A stretch of 64,000 nt of DNA from Nitrosomonas sp. Nm84 (GCF_003201565.1 NZ_QJJP01000003.1:126699-190698), one strand, 5' to 3'; counted from the first letter of the stretch, positions 1 through 9,095 are shown. Program-made: numbers and translations. Notes: a model not told the origin generated them from the letters alone.

Positions 1-18
1 ATAGTTTGCTGCAAAATA

Positions 19-45
19 CCAATAAATATTACCAGCAAATATTGG
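19..45. promoter_or_regulatory. Candidate operator upstream of the ParDE-type pair
   Basis: CCAATA at 19-24 and TATTGG at 40-45 form an inverted repeat 13 bp before the Shine-Dalgarno of the antitoxin gene. ParD-type antitoxins are known to bind palindromes in their own promoters, so autoregulation here is an inference from position; no promoter boxes are clear because the window starts at base 1. Confidence 0.35.
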
Positions 46-67
46 CAAGTTTTACTTGGAGATTTTT

Positions 68-310
68 ATGCCTGTACAAAAAAATACCAGTGTGACGCTG
101 GGCGAACATTTTGAGAAATTTCTGGCGCATCAGATTGAAACCGGGCGTTATGGTTCGGCCAGCGAGGCCATACGGGCGGGGTTGCGTTTGCTTCAGGAGT
201 GTGAAATCAAGTTGGAAGCATTACGCCATGCTTTGATTGAAGGTGAACAAAGTGGCGCATCAGACTATTCTTTGCAAAGCATTCTAGATGAATTGGAAAG
301 TGACGGTTAG
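68..310 (+). CDS. ParD-like ribbon-helix-helix antitoxin
   Basis: An 80-residue protein whose first half (SVTLGEHFEKFL, then GRYGSASEAIRAGLRLL) has the beta-strand plus two-helix pattern of ParD/CopG ribbon-helix-helix antitoxins. The charged C-terminal tail would be the toxin-wrapping part. ATG 68 is preferred to the in-frame TTG 56 because GGAG at 58-61 lies 6 bases before it. The next gene begins on the base after the stop codon, which is the usual coupled antitoxin-toxin arrangement. The antitoxin should neutralise the toxin and repress the operon together with it. The family call is firm; the symbol is left blank because only the fold is recognisable. Confidence 0.85.
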   Translation: MPVQKNTSVTLGEHFEKFLAHQIETGRYGSASEAIRAGLRLLQECEIKLEALRHALIEGEQSGASDYSLQSILDELESDG

Positions 311-604
311 ATGGGGTCATTCACCCTCACCCAGAAGGCAAGATCCGATATGCTCTTGATAGGCCGTCATACCCGGAAACAATGGGGAAAGACACAGCAA
401 AAGCGCTGCCTGAGTCAACTCGATACAGCCTTTCATGATCTCGCTGATAAACCGGATATAGGACGCGCATGCAATGATATTCGTGAAGGTTATTATAAAT
501 ATGGTGTTGGCAAGCATTTGATCTTTTATCGTCGCACAAGCGAAGATCAGATTGAAATTGTACGTATTCTGCATGGACACATGGATACAGAGCAACATTT
601 ATAA
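311..604 (+). CDS. RelE/ParE-superfamily toxin
   Basis: A 97-residue protein with typical ParE features: an N-terminal segment FTLTQKARSDMLLIGRHTRKQWG, a central RACNDIREGYYKYGVGKHLIFYRR segment, and a C-terminal strand IEIVRILHGHMD. ParE toxins poison DNA gyrase, whereas RelE toxins cleave mRNA. The clear H-x-IFYRR strand and the absence of an obvious RelE catalytic set favour ParE-type, but activity cannot be read from sequence. The start codon directly abuts the antitoxin stop codon, so the two are co-transcribed and probably translationally coupled. Length is normal for the family and the frame looks intact. Confidence 0.85.
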   Translation: MGSFTLTQKARSDMLLIGRHTRKQWGKTQQKRCLSQLDTAFHDLADKPDIGRACNDIREGYYKYGVGKHLIFYRRTSEDQIEIVRILHGHMDTEQHL

Positions 605-692
605 ATCGTATATTTGGGTGTGGAATCCATCGTCCATAAAGCACTTAAGCCCTGCACTACCGACTATATGGCTACGGTATAAAGTAATAATC

Positions 693-709
693 AAATTCGC
701 TACGAATTT
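693..709 (+). terminator. Weak hairpin after the toxin gene
   Basis: AAATTCG (693-699) and CGAATTT (703-709) form a 7-bp stem with a 3-base loop, followed by an A/T-rich run. It could end transcription of the toxin-antitoxin operon, but there is no clean T-run. The rest of 605-841 holds no credible gene. Confidence 0.3.
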
Positions 710-841
710 TAATAAAAAGAAACCGAGAATCATGTAGACATTCTCCCCGCAACAAAAAATCTGAGCTGAGTAATAAGCGTTGCATTTGGTAGTAAAATAC
801 CGCTTTATATGCTCTGACAAATTACATGAGGAGATAGAATC

Positions 842-1144
842 ATGCATGTAACCATCGTCTATGCTTTTGTCAAACCGGAGAAAATCGAAGCATTCAAGGA
901 AGCCTGCCGGTTGAATCACGAAAGCTCCATCCGCGAACCCGGTAATGTTCGTTTTGATATTCTGCAATCCGCAGATGATCCGGCAAAATTTGTATTTTAC
1001 GAAGCCTACAAAACCCAACAGGACGCTGCCGCCCATAAACAAACCGCACATTACCTGGCATGGCGGGATACCGTGGCGGATTGGATGGCCGAATCCCGGT
1101 ATGGTGTCCCCTATCACGGATTGTTCCCGAAAGTTGCCGACTGA
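842..1144 (+). CDS. Antibiotic biosynthesis monooxygenase-type (ABM/LsrG-like) protein
   Basis: A 100-residue protein with the ABM dimeric alpha-beta barrel pattern: an N-terminal strand (VTIVYAFVKPEKIEAF), NHESSIREPGNVRFDILQ, then FVFYEAYKTQQDAAAHKQTAHY. Members are cofactor-free quinol monooxygenases or LsrG-like isomerases; the substrate cannot be inferred. GGAG at 831-834 lies about 7 bases before the ATG. Its stop overlaps the start of the alcohol dehydrogenase gene (TGATG, 1142-1146), so the pair is an operon. The pairing of a small ABM protein with an iron-dependent dehydrogenase suggests a short oxidation or detoxification pathway for a small carbonyl or quinone compound; that is inference. 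Confidence 0.8.
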   Translation: MHVTIVYAFVKPEKIEAFKEACRLNHESSIREPGNVRFDILQSADDPAKFVFYEAYKTQQDAAAHKQTAHYLAWRDTVADWMAESRYGVPYHGLFPKVAD

Positions 1145-2328
1145 TGTTTAATTTCTCCATCGCGCGATTACCGCGCATCGAATTTGGCACGGGTGCCTTA
1201 AAAAAACTGCCGGATATTATTGCGGGATATGGCTCCTGCATTTTATTGGTAACAGGCGCCCGCTCATTCACCGGTACCGAGCATTGGCAGTCATTCGTTG
1301 ATCAACTCAAACAACGCGGAATCAGCTGGCAACTTTGTACGATTACCGAAGAACCCTCCCCCGTTGTGGTGGATAATCTCGTCAAGACCTACGCAGATCA
1401 ATCATTTGACGCCGTAGTCGGCATCGGTGGGGGCAGCGCACTGGATGCCGCCAAAGCAATTGCGGGGTTATTGAAAGTACAACATTCCGTGATGGATTAC
1501 CTGGAAGGCGTCGGACCGGAATTGCCCTACGCAGGCCCTGCTACCCCGTTTATCGCGGTGCCGACGACCGCCGGCACCGGCAGCGAGGCAACCAAGAATG
1601 CGGTACTGAGCATCCAAGGAGAACACGGCTTTAAGAAATCTTTCCGCCACGATAAACTGGTGGCCGAGTACGCTATTGTCGATCCGGATTTATTGCACAG
1701 CTGTCCGCCCAGCGTAATTGCCGCCAATGGCATGGATGCATTGACGCAATTGCTGGAATCCTATGTTTCCACCAAATCCAATGCATTCACCGACGCACTG
1801 GCGATCAGCGGCTTGCAAGCCGTCCGGGATGCATTGATTCCGCTCTACCGCCAGGACGGACAATTGCAAGAACACCGCGAAAAAATGGCCTACGCCGCAC
1901 TGCTGTCCGGTATCACACTGGCGCAAGTGGGTTTGGGCTCGGTGCACGGCCTGGCATCTCCATTGGGCGCTTTTTACCCGATTCCACACGGCGCGGTATG
2001 CGGCACCCTGGTCGCATCGGCCACCCGCATCAACATTCGCAGCATGTTGGCGCGGGAACCTAACAACCAAGCGCTGGCAAAATACTTGCATGTCGCCGAG
2101 ATTCTCTGCCAAAAACGCTTTATTGATCCGCAAGCGGCTTTCAATGCATTAGTCGATCTGTTAGTGGACTGGACCACAGAACTTGCACTACCGCGCCTAT
2201 CGCATTACGGTTTGCAAGAAATCGCATTGGATAAAGTCATCGCCAATTGCCGCGGCAGCAGCATAAAAACCAATCCCATCGTACTGGACGATGAAGAAAT
2301 CAGGCAGATCTTGCTTGAGCGTTTGTAG
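1144..2328 (+). CDS. Iron-containing alcohol dehydrogenase
   Basis: A 394-residue group III (iron-type) alcohol dehydrogenase. Visible hallmarks are the nucleotide-binding GIGGGSALDAAKA segment, PFIAVPTTAGTGSEAT, the metal-binding GMDALTQLLESY segment, and the His-rich GSVHGLASPLGAFYPIPHG segment. The reading frame extends upstream to 1060, but the natural start is ATG 1144, which overlaps the stop of the ABM gene (TGATG) and begins with the family-typical F-x-x-x-x-x-P-x-I-x-F-G-x-G-A-L. The enzyme should interconvert an alcohol and an aldehyde or ketone with NAD(P)H and a divalent metal; substrate unknown. Translational coupling to the ABM gene implies a shared function. Confidence 0.88.
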   Translation: MFNFSIARLPRIEFGTGALKKLPDIIAGYGSCILLVTGARSFTGTEHWQSFVDQLKQRGISWQLCTITEEPSPVVVDNLVKTYADQSFDAVVGIGGGSALDAAKAIAGLLKVQHSVMDYLEGVGPELPYAGPATPFIAVPTTAGTGSEATKNAVLSIQGEHGFKKSFRHDKLVAEYAIVDPDLLHSCPPSVIAANGMDALTQLLESYVSTKSNAFTDALAISGLQAVRDALIPLYRQDGQLQEHREKMAYAALLSGITLAQVGLGSVHGLASPLGAFYPIPHGAVCGTLVASATRINIRSMLAREPNNQALAKYLHVAEILCQKRFIDPQAAFNALVDLLVDWTTELALPRLSHYGLQEIALDKVIANCRGSSIKTNPIVLDDEEIRQILLERL

Positions 2329-2351
2329 CAATAATTTGTGACTGGCATCGC

Positions 2352-3662
2352 TCATTCCTTTATGTGCTTGCTGTTCGCATTTTCCAACGCGGGAAATTCC
2401 AGTCCATCGATCTGCTGCAACGATTTCCCCGCAATTCCCTGTAAATCGCCGTACATGCCGACGGTCGCCGTCATCACCCGCTCAATTTGTTCTTCGCGCT
2501 TGGCCCATTGTTTCATGATGACTTTGCGCTCTTTATCGAGATCTTCCTGCATGGTAGAAAACGCCTCGACAATCGCTTCCACGCGTTGACGGAAACGTGG
2601 GCCGGTGAGGTATTGGTAGACCATTTCTGTCTTGGTTTGCTGGCCTTCCGAGGATTGGCGCGCCACAGCGACTTCCAGCAAGGATTGACGCAGAATCATG
2701 GCCACCGGCAAGGCGACACGGGGGTGTGTGACCCAGACGCCCTCGATCAATTCAAAGGTCTCAACGCCTTTTGGCAATACTTGACTCACGATCACGGCGA
2801 TTTCCGCTTTTGCAGTGCGCTGATCATCGCGCAGTTTTACCAGCCAGGGATCGCTCCAGTTCTTGGTACGCTTGAATTCCCACAAAATAGTGCCACCGGC
2901 CTGACCACCTGCACCGACCACTCGGTGCAGTACATCCCCGCCGTACTCACCTTTGGGTACCGGTTCGATCGCATCAAAAGGAAATTTCATGCGCAACAGG
3001 TTTTCCAGTTCCAGTTCCTGCACTTCTCCTTGTAGTTGCTGCGAGCCCTGCTCGGCTCTGCGTTTAAGATCCTCTATCTGCTTCTGCATCGCAGCAATGG
3101 TTTGCTCTTTCTCCATCACTTTGAGTTTCTGTTCATCCTCGGCTTCTTTCCTGGCAAGCACACGAACTTCGGTCAATCCGTCCTGCACCCGCTTTTCTAC
3201 CGTGAGTTCCAGTTCACGCCTGGCATCGTCGAGTTCGCGTTGTTTCTTGATCAGCTCGGCTTGCGCCTTTTGCGCTTCAGCTAATTTTTCATCGCGGGAT
3301 TTAAGCACTTCCTGTAATTCGGTCAGTTCACGTGCCTTATTTTCCAGCTCGGCAGCACTGGCCAACTTGGCTTTGCGAGACTCTTCCGCAATCACTCGCG
3401 CACGCTCCGCTTTCAACTGCTCCGCTACCTGACTGGCAACCTGATCGTCGAGCTTGCGCTTATCTTCTGTTAATTGCTTTTCCTTGTCGCGCATGGCTTG
3501 TTCGCGCTGAATGATCTCGCTGTCTTTCTGCGCCAGCCGCTGCTCAAACTGCCTGCGTGTGGATTCAATCAGCGGTGCCGCCAATGATTCAGTCAGTTTG
3601 ATTTCCGTTTTACAGTTCGAACAAGTAATCGTTGGTTCTGTTATCACAATTTTTCCATTCAA
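2352..3662 (-). CDS. DUF2130 coiled-coil protein with N-terminal zinc ribbon half
   Basis: A 436-residue protein. The N-terminus carries CSNCKTEIKLTES (a CxxC half-ribbon); residues about 35-225 are a long charged coiled coil rich in E, K, Q and R; the C-terminal part, including MKFPFDAIEPVPKGEYGGDVL and the ILWEFKRTKNWSDPWLVKLRDDQR segment, is the conserved DUF2130 domain. That domain contains E-x-K and D residues reminiscent of restriction-endonuclease-like folds, so a nucleic-acid role is possible but unproven. It is a monocistronic minus-strand gene facing the dehydrogenase gene tail to tail, with only 23 bp between the stops. Function unknown. Confidence 0.8.
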   Translation of the reverse strand: MNGKIVITEPTITCSNCKTEIKLTESLAAPLIESTRRQFEQRLAQKDSEIIQREQAMRDKEKQLTEDKRKLDDQVASQVAEQLKAERARVIAEESRKAKLASAAELENKARELTELQEVLKSRDEKLAEAQKAQAELIKKQRELDDARRELELTVEKRVQDGLTEVRVLARKEAEDEQKLKVMEKEQTIAAMQKQIEDLKRRAEQGSQQLQGEVQELELENLLRMKFPFDAIEPVPKGEYGGDVLHRVVGAGGQAGGTILWEFKRTKNWSDPWLVKLRDDQRTAKAEIAVIVSQVLPKGVETFELIEGVWVTHPRVALPVAMILRQSLLEVAVARQSSEGQQTKTEMVYQYLTGPRFRQRVEAIVEAFSTMQEDLDKERKVIMKQWAKREEQIERVMTATVGMYGDLQGIAGKSLQQIDGLEFPALENANSKHIKE

Positions 3663-3831
3663 TTAATGCGGCAATATTTGCCGGTATGACCGCTTCTCCG
3701 TGATAAAAAATCAAGTAAAGAAAGCGCCAACACAGCCAGCACAAGCCTTGCCATCAATTGGCATGATCATTGCTGTTGCCATTGTTAGTCATTCATTATA
3801 AACCGGCAGTACTCAACATTCAGGAGTCCCT

Positions 3832-4794
3832 ATGCAAAATAAATTTGAGAGTTTGGAGCTCGGTCAATTCATTCCGCTGCATTACCATCACAATATGTTG
3901 AACGACACTATCCGTATGCAAGGCTTTAAAGAAGCGATTGACTGGGTGGTCAAGCCCGGCGCCAAGGTTCTGGAGCTTGGTGGCGGTACCGGCGTGCAAT
4001 CGTTTTTTGCCGCGCAAAAAGCGCAAAAGGTTTATTGTGTCGAGCGCAACCCGGAACTAGTCAATGCTGCACGCAGTCTCCTCGCGCAGAACACCAACGG
4101 AGACAAAGTTGAAGTGATTCAGGCTGATGCGCTGCATTACCTACCACCAGAGCCAGTCGATGTCGTGATCTGCGAAATGTTGCACACCGGCTTGTTACGT
4201 GAAAAACAGATGCCTGTTATCGATTCGTTTAAAAAACGCTACTTGGAAAGATTTGGCGACCCATTGCCTGTCTTTGTGCCGGAAGCCAGTATTCAAGCCA
4301 TTCAGCCGATACAGCAAGATTTCCATTTTGAAGGGTTTTATGCACCGACAATTTTATTTCAAGATCCCTGCGCCATTCAGGAAAGAAGTAAAAACCTCGG
4401 CGATCCTGAGATATTTCAATTGCTGTCTTATGCTGAACCATTTGACCAAACCTGCCAATGGGACGGAGAAATTCTCATTACCGAGCATGGTCAACTCAAT
4501 GCGTTACGGCTCATCACCAAAAATATACTGGCCATTAATATGCATACCTGCAACATCGTCGATTGGCATACGCAATATATCATTGTTCCGTTAGCCGCAC
4601 CAATCGCCGTTTCCAAAGGCGACCATATTTCCATACGTTTTAGTTACCAAGGCGGCGCACCGCTTAGCGCACTGTCGGATTCATTGGAAGTTTGCCTTGT
4701 CAATAAGCAGATTCCAGTCTTGGAATTGGCACTCGAAGCTTTAAATAGCACAGCAGAGTCTCAGTCAAACACCCCTCAAATGCACCATTACTGA
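3832..4794 (+). CDS. Class I SAM-dependent methyltransferase, PRMT-like
   Basis: A 320-residue protein. SAM-binding motif I is VLELGGGTGVQ (about residues 46-56), motif II is KVYCVERNPE, and a motif resembling the double-E loop of protein arginine methyltransferases is VVICEMLHTGLL. After the Rossmann domain there is a beta-rich C-terminal region (about 180-320), as in PRMTs. The N-terminal HYHHNMLNDTIRMQGFKEAI segment also fits the substrate-arm helix of that family. It probably methylates a protein or another large substrate; the target is unknown. CAGGAG at 3821-3826 precedes ATG 3832. It stands alone between a minus-strand gene and a decayed spacer. Confidence 0.75.
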   Translation: MQNKFESLELGQFIPLHYHHNMLNDTIRMQGFKEAIDWVVKPGAKVLELGGGTGVQSFFAAQKAQKVYCVERNPELVNAARSLLAQNTNGDKVEVIQADALHYLPPEPVDVVICEMLHTGLLREKQMPVIDSFKKRYLERFGDPLPVFVPEASIQAIQPIQQDFHFEGFYAPTILFQDPCAIQERSKNLGDPEIFQLLSYAEPFDQTCQWDGEILITEHGQLNALRLITKNILAINMHTCNIVDWHTQYIIVPLAAPIAVSKGDHISIRFSYQGGAPLSALSDSLEVCLVNKQIPVLELALEALNSTAESQSNTPQMHHY

Positions 4795-4811
4795 TCCATT
4801 CATCACGAATA

Positions 4812-4834
4812 GTGTACATCGCCTCTGTGTACAC
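4812..4834. promoter_or_regulatory. GTGTACAC repeat, relic operator
   Basis: GTGTACAT (4812-4819) and the perfect palindrome GTGTACAC (4827-4834) are spaced 15 bp start to start, just ahead of the Shine-Dalgarno (GAGG, 4845-4848) and ATG 4856 of a broken antitoxin gene. VapB/RHH-type antitoxins typically bind such repeated short palindromes in their own promoter. Confidence 0.45.
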
Positions 4835-4855
4835 TATATCAAACGAGGTCAACCG

Positions 4856-4955
4856 ATGAAAAATTACCTTAAGCGCGATTGAAGCCGCTCGTAAGCGCGC
4901 ACGCACCGAACAAACCACACTCAATGAATACACGGAATCAGTGAAGCCAGCCTAA
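4856..4955 (+). pseudogene. Relic of a VapB/RHH-type antitoxin gene
   Basis: ATG 4856 has a good ribosome site but its own frame stops after eight codons. In the +1 frame, from 4860, the DNA reads KITLSAIEAARKRARTEQTTLNE, which is the beginning of the common antitoxin pattern (a K-ITL strand, then LIEAARKRA, then TTLNE). The frame then continues for a few unrelated codons to TAA at 4953-4955. A single-base shift next to the start, a small internal deletion after the S of ITLS and loss of the C-terminal half explain the remnant. No toxin gene follows. This is a dead toxin-antitoxin locus that still has its promoter repeats. Confidence 0.6.
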
Positions 4956-5171
4956 TCTGAATTACTGCATATCAATTGCATCGAACAACTTAGGTACGAT
5001 GCGCTTCGCTTTTTGATACTTTGCGTATTTGTTTCAGTTTCATATGAAGCACCTTCTGTTTAATTTCACATGGCTCCAGCAAGAGCTGCATGGATTCTCT
5101 TTTTGATTGATCGATTTTCCAACTTTCAATATGGCGCATTTGAGACCACTGGAAGGAGAATCCATTTCATT

Positions 5172-5208
5172 CGTTGAAAAACGTTTTCGAGACAACCATA
5201 CACGGCAT
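5172..5208 (-). repeat. Fragment of the CTAG-flanked dispersed repeat
   Basis: CGTTGAAAAACGTTTTCGAG at 5172-5191 matches the right-hand end of the full repeat at 20395-20542 read on the opposite strand. Similarity then fades (ACAACCATACACGGCATCGG against GCAGCCGATACAAGGC). The rest of 4956-5333, upstream of dnaE, shows no gene; a dnaE promoter is expected here but no convincing -35/-10 pair is visible. Confidence 0.5.
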
Positions 5209-5333
5209 CGGCGCCGAACGCATATACCTGCGCGTTTTCTCCAAAGAACCGGCAGGAAGTGGTTTCAACATCATGTAGAATAGCGCTCGATTGTATAAAT
5301 TACAGAGTTACCGCAGACTCGAATTGTCACATC

Positions 5334-8300
5334 ATGCCAACCCATCCTGCTTTTATTCATTTACGCTTGCACAGCGAATATTCCATTCTGGACGGCACGA
5401 TCCGTATTCCCGAAGTGGTTGCAAAAGCGGTGGCAGATCAAATGCCCGCACTCGCGTTAACCGATCTTGCCAATTTGTTTGGTCTGGTAAAATTCTATCA
5501 AACTGCCAATAAAAACGGCATCAAACCGATTCTCGGGTGCGATGTCTGGATCGCCAATGAATCTGACCGCAACAAGCCGATCCGGCTGCTGCTGCTATGC
5601 CAATCCCACGCCGGTTATTTGTTGTTATCCCGCCTGCTATCACGCGCCTATCGTGAAAATCAACATCATGGCAGAGCAGAAATCAAACCATCCTGGCTAC
5701 AGCCTGCTGAATGGGGATCGCAAGGACTCATCGCGTTATCAGGTGCCCGCTTGGGCGATATCGGATCAGCCATTTTGCAAAACAATCTGCAGCAAGCTGA
5801 AACTCAAGCGCAAAAGTGGGCTGACCTGTTTCCCGATCGCTTTTATATTGAAATCCAGCGCGATGGCCATGCGCATGAAGCCATGCTGGTACAACAATCG
5901 CTGGTGCTCGCCCAGAAATTTGATCTACCCGTTGTCGCCACGCAAGCGGTGCAATATCTGAATGCTGACGAATACCGCGCACATGAAGCGCGTGTCTGTA
6001 TCGCCGAAGGGTATATTCTGGGAGACAAGCGTCGTCCCAAAAGTTTTACCGAACAGCAGTATTTCAAAACCCAAGCGGAAATGGCGCAATTGTTTGCCGA
6101 TATTCCCAGTGCATTAACGAATACCATAGAAATTGCCAAACGCTGCAACCTGACGCTGGAATTGGGCGTGAACCGGCTTCCGCTGTTTCCCACACCCAAT
6201 AACGAGAGTTTAGAGCAATATTTGCGCGATCAGGCTGCAGCAGGACTGGAGCAGCGCATGTTGCAACTGTTTCCGGATGTCGAGATACGCACTGGCAAAC
6301 TGCACCAATACCAATCTCGCCTCGAGTTTGAAGTGAACACCATCATCCAGATGGGATTTGCCGGGTATTTTTTGATCGTCGCTGATTTTATCAACTGGGC
6401 CAAGCACAACAATGTGCCGGTGGGACCTGGGCGCGGCTCCGGTGCTGGCTCACTGGTGGCGTATTCATTGGGAATCACCGATCTCGACCCGCTGCGTTAC
6501 GATTTATTGTTTGAACGCTTTCTAAATCCCGAACGCATATCCATGCCCGATTTTGACATCGATTTCTGCCAGGATCGGCGCGAATTGGTGATCGAATACG
6601 TCAAGCAACGTTATGGCACGGGAAAAGTCTCGCAAATCGCCACCTTCGGCACAATGGCGGCCAAGGCGGTGATCCGCGATATCGGCCGGGTGCTGGATTT
6701 GCCGTACAACTTTGTCGACCAGTTGGCCAAACTGGTACCGTTTGAACTCGGCATGACGTTAAAAAAAGCGCGCCAGCTCGAACCACAACTCAATCAGCGT
6801 GCGGAAGCTGAAGAAGATGTGCGCAATTTGCTGGAACTGGCGGAAAGCCTCGAAGGCATCACGCGCAATATCGGCATGCATGCCGGCGGCGTGCTCATCG
6901 CCTCCAGTGAAATCACCGATTTTTGTCCGATCTACTGCACGGAATCGGCTGATTCGGTTGTCAGCCAACTAGACAAGGACGATGTCGAGAAAATCGGTCT
7001 GGTAAAATTCGACTTTCTGGGGCTGCGCACGCTGACCACCTTGGATCGCGCTGTCGGCTATATCCGCCAATCGCGTCAAAACGCCAAGCCTGCTACTAAA
7101 ACCGATCCAGCTGCGCAACTTTTCTCGCTGGAGACGCTGCCGCTTGACGATGCACTCACCTACGCATTGATGCGCAAAGGCAATGCAGTCGGCATTTTTC
7201 AGTTTGAATCGCGCGGCATGATCGATTTATTACAGAAAGCAAAACCCGATTGTTTTGAGGATATCATCGCCTTAGTAGCGCTATATCGTCCCGGCCCGAT
7301 GGATCTGATTCCGGAATTCATCGACCGCAAGCATGGCAAGAAAATGATTGAATATCTGGATCCGCGCCTGGAACCGATATTGGGTCCAACGTATGGCATC
7401 ATGATTTATCAGGAACAAGTCATGCAGATTGCGCAGGTGATCGGCGGCTACAGCCTCGGCAGTGCCGATTTATTGCGCCGTGCCATGGGCAAGAAGAAAG
7501 TCGAAGAAATGGCGCAACAACGCGATATCTTCGTTGCCGGTGCGATTAACAATGGCTTGGGTAAGAATCAGGCCACCGAACTGTTCGGTCTAATGGAAAA
7601 ATTTGCGGGCTACGGCTTCAACAAATCTCATGCCGCCGCATATGCGCTGATCGCGTTTCAAACGGCCTATCTGAAAGCGCACTACCCGTCTGAATTTATG
7701 GCCGCGTGTTTGTCCGCCGACATGGACGACACCGACAAAGTGCATATTTTTGTTGAAGATAGCAACGCCAACGGCTTGACGATTCTGCCTCCCGATATCA
7801 ATCACTCCGGCTACCGTTTCATCCCGGTCGATAACCAAACCATCCGTTTCGGTCTCGGTGCGGTGAAAGGCACCGGGGAATCCGCAATCAGCTCGATCAT
7901 CGCCGTGCGCGAACAAATGGGACCTTTTACTGATTTATTCGATTTCTGTAACCGAGTCGACCGGCGCATCGCCAATCGCCGCGTGATGGAATCATTGATC
8001 CGCGTCGGCGCATTTGACGCCATTAATCCTAACCGCGCCAGCCTGCTGGCTTCTGTCGGTTTGGCGATAGAATCCGCCGAACAAATCAGTCAATCCGTCA
8101 GTCAGGCCAATTTATTCGGCGAAGCTGAGGATCAGTCGCACATGCAACCACAACTGATTCCTGCGAATGTATGGTCTGACCGGGAAAAACTGCGCCATGA
8201 GAAAATCAGCCTGGGCTACTATTTCAGCGGACACCCTTTTGATACCTACGCCGTAGAACTGAAGCGCTTCATCCGCACCCGCTTGGATCAGTTGTACCCA

Positions 8301-8843
8301 AACCGCGAACCGCAACTGCTCGCCGGAATCATTCATTCCATTCGGGTCCAAATGACGCGCCGCGGTAGAATGGGTGTCATCAATCTGGACGATGGCAAAG
8401 CGCGCGTCGAGCTGGTTATTTTCAGCGAATTGTTCGATGCCAATCGTGCATGGTTAAAAGAAGATCAGCTTCTGATCGCAGAAGCGAAAGTCAGCAACCG
8501 TGGATACGGTGGCGAAGAAAGCGACGAATTACGAATTACCGCCGAGCAGCTCTACGATTTCGCCGGAATACGCTCGCGCTTTGCCAAGCAAATCAGAATT
8601 CATTGCAATCCCTCTACCCTCGACCAGGTTTCCAGCCTCAAAACATTACTGGCACCCTTCACCAGCCAAACGCAAAAATCCGGTAATAATCTCCCAGCCT
8701 GCCCGGTGACACTTATCTATCACAATGACTCTGCCAGCGGCGAGCTGGAATTGGGGAACGACTGGCGGGTGAATCTGCATGATGATTTGCTGCAATCGTT
8801 AACTGCGCATTTTAAAACTGAAAATATTGAGATCGTTTATTGA
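5334..8843 (+). CDS. dnaE: DNA polymerase III subunit alpha
   Basis: A 1,169-residue replicative polymerase, close to the usual length of about 1,160. The start is ATG 5334 (MPTHPAFIHLRLHSEYS); the frame is open from GTG 5259, but the family begins here. The N-terminal PHP domain has LRLHSEYSILDG and ALTDLANLFG. The palm contains GPGRGSGAGSLVAYSLGIT and the catalytic MPDFDIDFCQDRR segment with acidic residues near 408 and 410. Further on are the fingers (FGTMAAKAVIRDIGRV), the GFNKSHAAAYALIAFQTAYLKAHYP segment, and a C-terminal OB fold plus tau-binding tail. It is the catalytic core of the replisome on both strands. It appears monocistronic, with an orphan antitoxin-like fragment after it. 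Confidence 0.97.
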   Translation: MPTHPAFIHLRLHSEYSILDGTIRIPEVVAKAVADQMPALALTDLANLFGLVKFYQTANKNGIKPILGCDVWIANESDRNKPIRLLLLCQSHAGYLLLSRLLSRAYRENQHHGRAEIKPSWLQPAEWGSQGLIALSGARLGDIGSAILQNNLQQAETQAQKWADLFPDRFYIEIQRDGHAHEAMLVQQSLVLAQKFDLPVVATQAVQYLNADEYRAHEARVCIAEGYILGDKRRPKSFTEQQYFKTQAEMAQLFADIPSALTNTIEIAKRCNLTLELGVNRLPLFPTPNNESLEQYLRDQAAAGLEQRMLQLFPDVEIRTGKLHQYQSRLEFEVNTIIQMGFAGYFLIVADFINWAKHNNVPVGPGRGSGAGSLVAYSLGITDLDPLRYDLLFERFLNPERISMPDFDIDFCQDRRELVIEYVKQRYGTGKVSQIATFGTMAAKAVIRDIGRVLDLPYNFVDQLAKLVPFELGMTLKKARQLEPQLNQRAEAEEDVRNLLELAESLEGITRNIGMHAGGVLIASSEITDFCPIYCTESADSVVSQLDKDDVEKIGLVKFDFLGLRTLTTLDRAVGYIRQSRQNAKPATKTDPAAQLFSLETLPLDDALTYALMRKGNAVGIFQFESRGMIDLLQKAKPDCFEDIIALVALYRPGPMDLIPEFIDRKHGKKMIEYLDPRLEPILGPTYGIMIYQEQVMQIAQVIGGYSLGSADLLRRAMGKKKVEEMAQQRDIFVAGAINNGLGKNQATELFGLMEKFAGYGFNKSHAAAYALIAFQTAYLKAHYPSEFMAACLSADMDDTDKVHIFVEDSNANGLTILPPDINHSGYRFIPVDNQTIRFGLGAVKGTGESAISSIIAVREQMGPFTDLFDFCNRVDRRIANRRVMESLIRVGAFDAINPNRASLLASVGLAIESAEQISQSVSQANLFGEAEDQSHMQPQLIPANVWSDREKLRHEKISLGYYFSGHPFDTYAVELKRFIRTRLDQLYPNREPQLLAGIIHSIRVQMTRRGRMGVINLDDGKARVELVIFSELFDANRAWLKEDQLLIAEAKVSNRGYGGEESDELRITAEQLYDFAGIRSRFAKQIRIHCNPSTLDQVSSLKTLLAPFTSQTQKSGNNLPACPVTLIYHNDSASGELELGNDWRVNLHDDLLQSLTAHFKTENIEIVY

Positions 8844-8863
8844 TTGATCACATTTGACGTCAT

Positions 8864-9073
8864 ATGACACGCCATCTAGACGATCTAATGATGGCAGCGT
8901 ATCTTGAAACGTGTCTTGAGGAGGCTAATGGAGATGCTGCCTTCATTGCCAAGGCATCGAGAGACGTCATGTATTATGCCAAGAGTGTGTCACAAATAGC
9001 TCATGATGCAAGCATACCCATTCACTTAACACACAATAAATTGATAGCGCTCAATTGCCAAACCCAAGCGTGA
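8864..9073 (+). CDS. Orphan, truncated HigA-like addiction-module antidote
   Basis: A 69-residue product. Residues about 5-48 (DDLMMAAYLETCLEEANGD, then AAFIAKASRDV, then SVSQIAHDASIP) follow the pattern of chromosomal addiction-module antidote proteins that partner RelE-type toxins. In intact members the SQIA helix starts a helix-turn-helix that continues for about 35 residues (recognition helix and tail). Here the sequence after position 50 no longer resembles it. No toxin gene is adjacent; dnaE ends 20 bp upstream. It is probably a decaying remnant, although the frame from ATG 8864 is still open. Confidence 0.5.
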   Translation: MTRHLDDLMMAAYLETCLEEANGDAAFIAKASRDVMYYAKSVSQIAHDASIPIHLTHNKLIALNCQTQA

Positions 9074-9095
9074 CTTTGTTCGCTCAAAAATATAT

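Noticed and set aside
599..1117. Minus-strand frame of 172 codons around the ABM gene
   Set aside because: It overlaps the antisense of the ABM coding region and the spacer, and its translation is Cys/Ile-rich with no family pattern.
2487..3035. Plus-strand frames opposite the DUF2130 gene
   Set aside because: Shadows of the repetitive coiled-coil codons on the minus strand.
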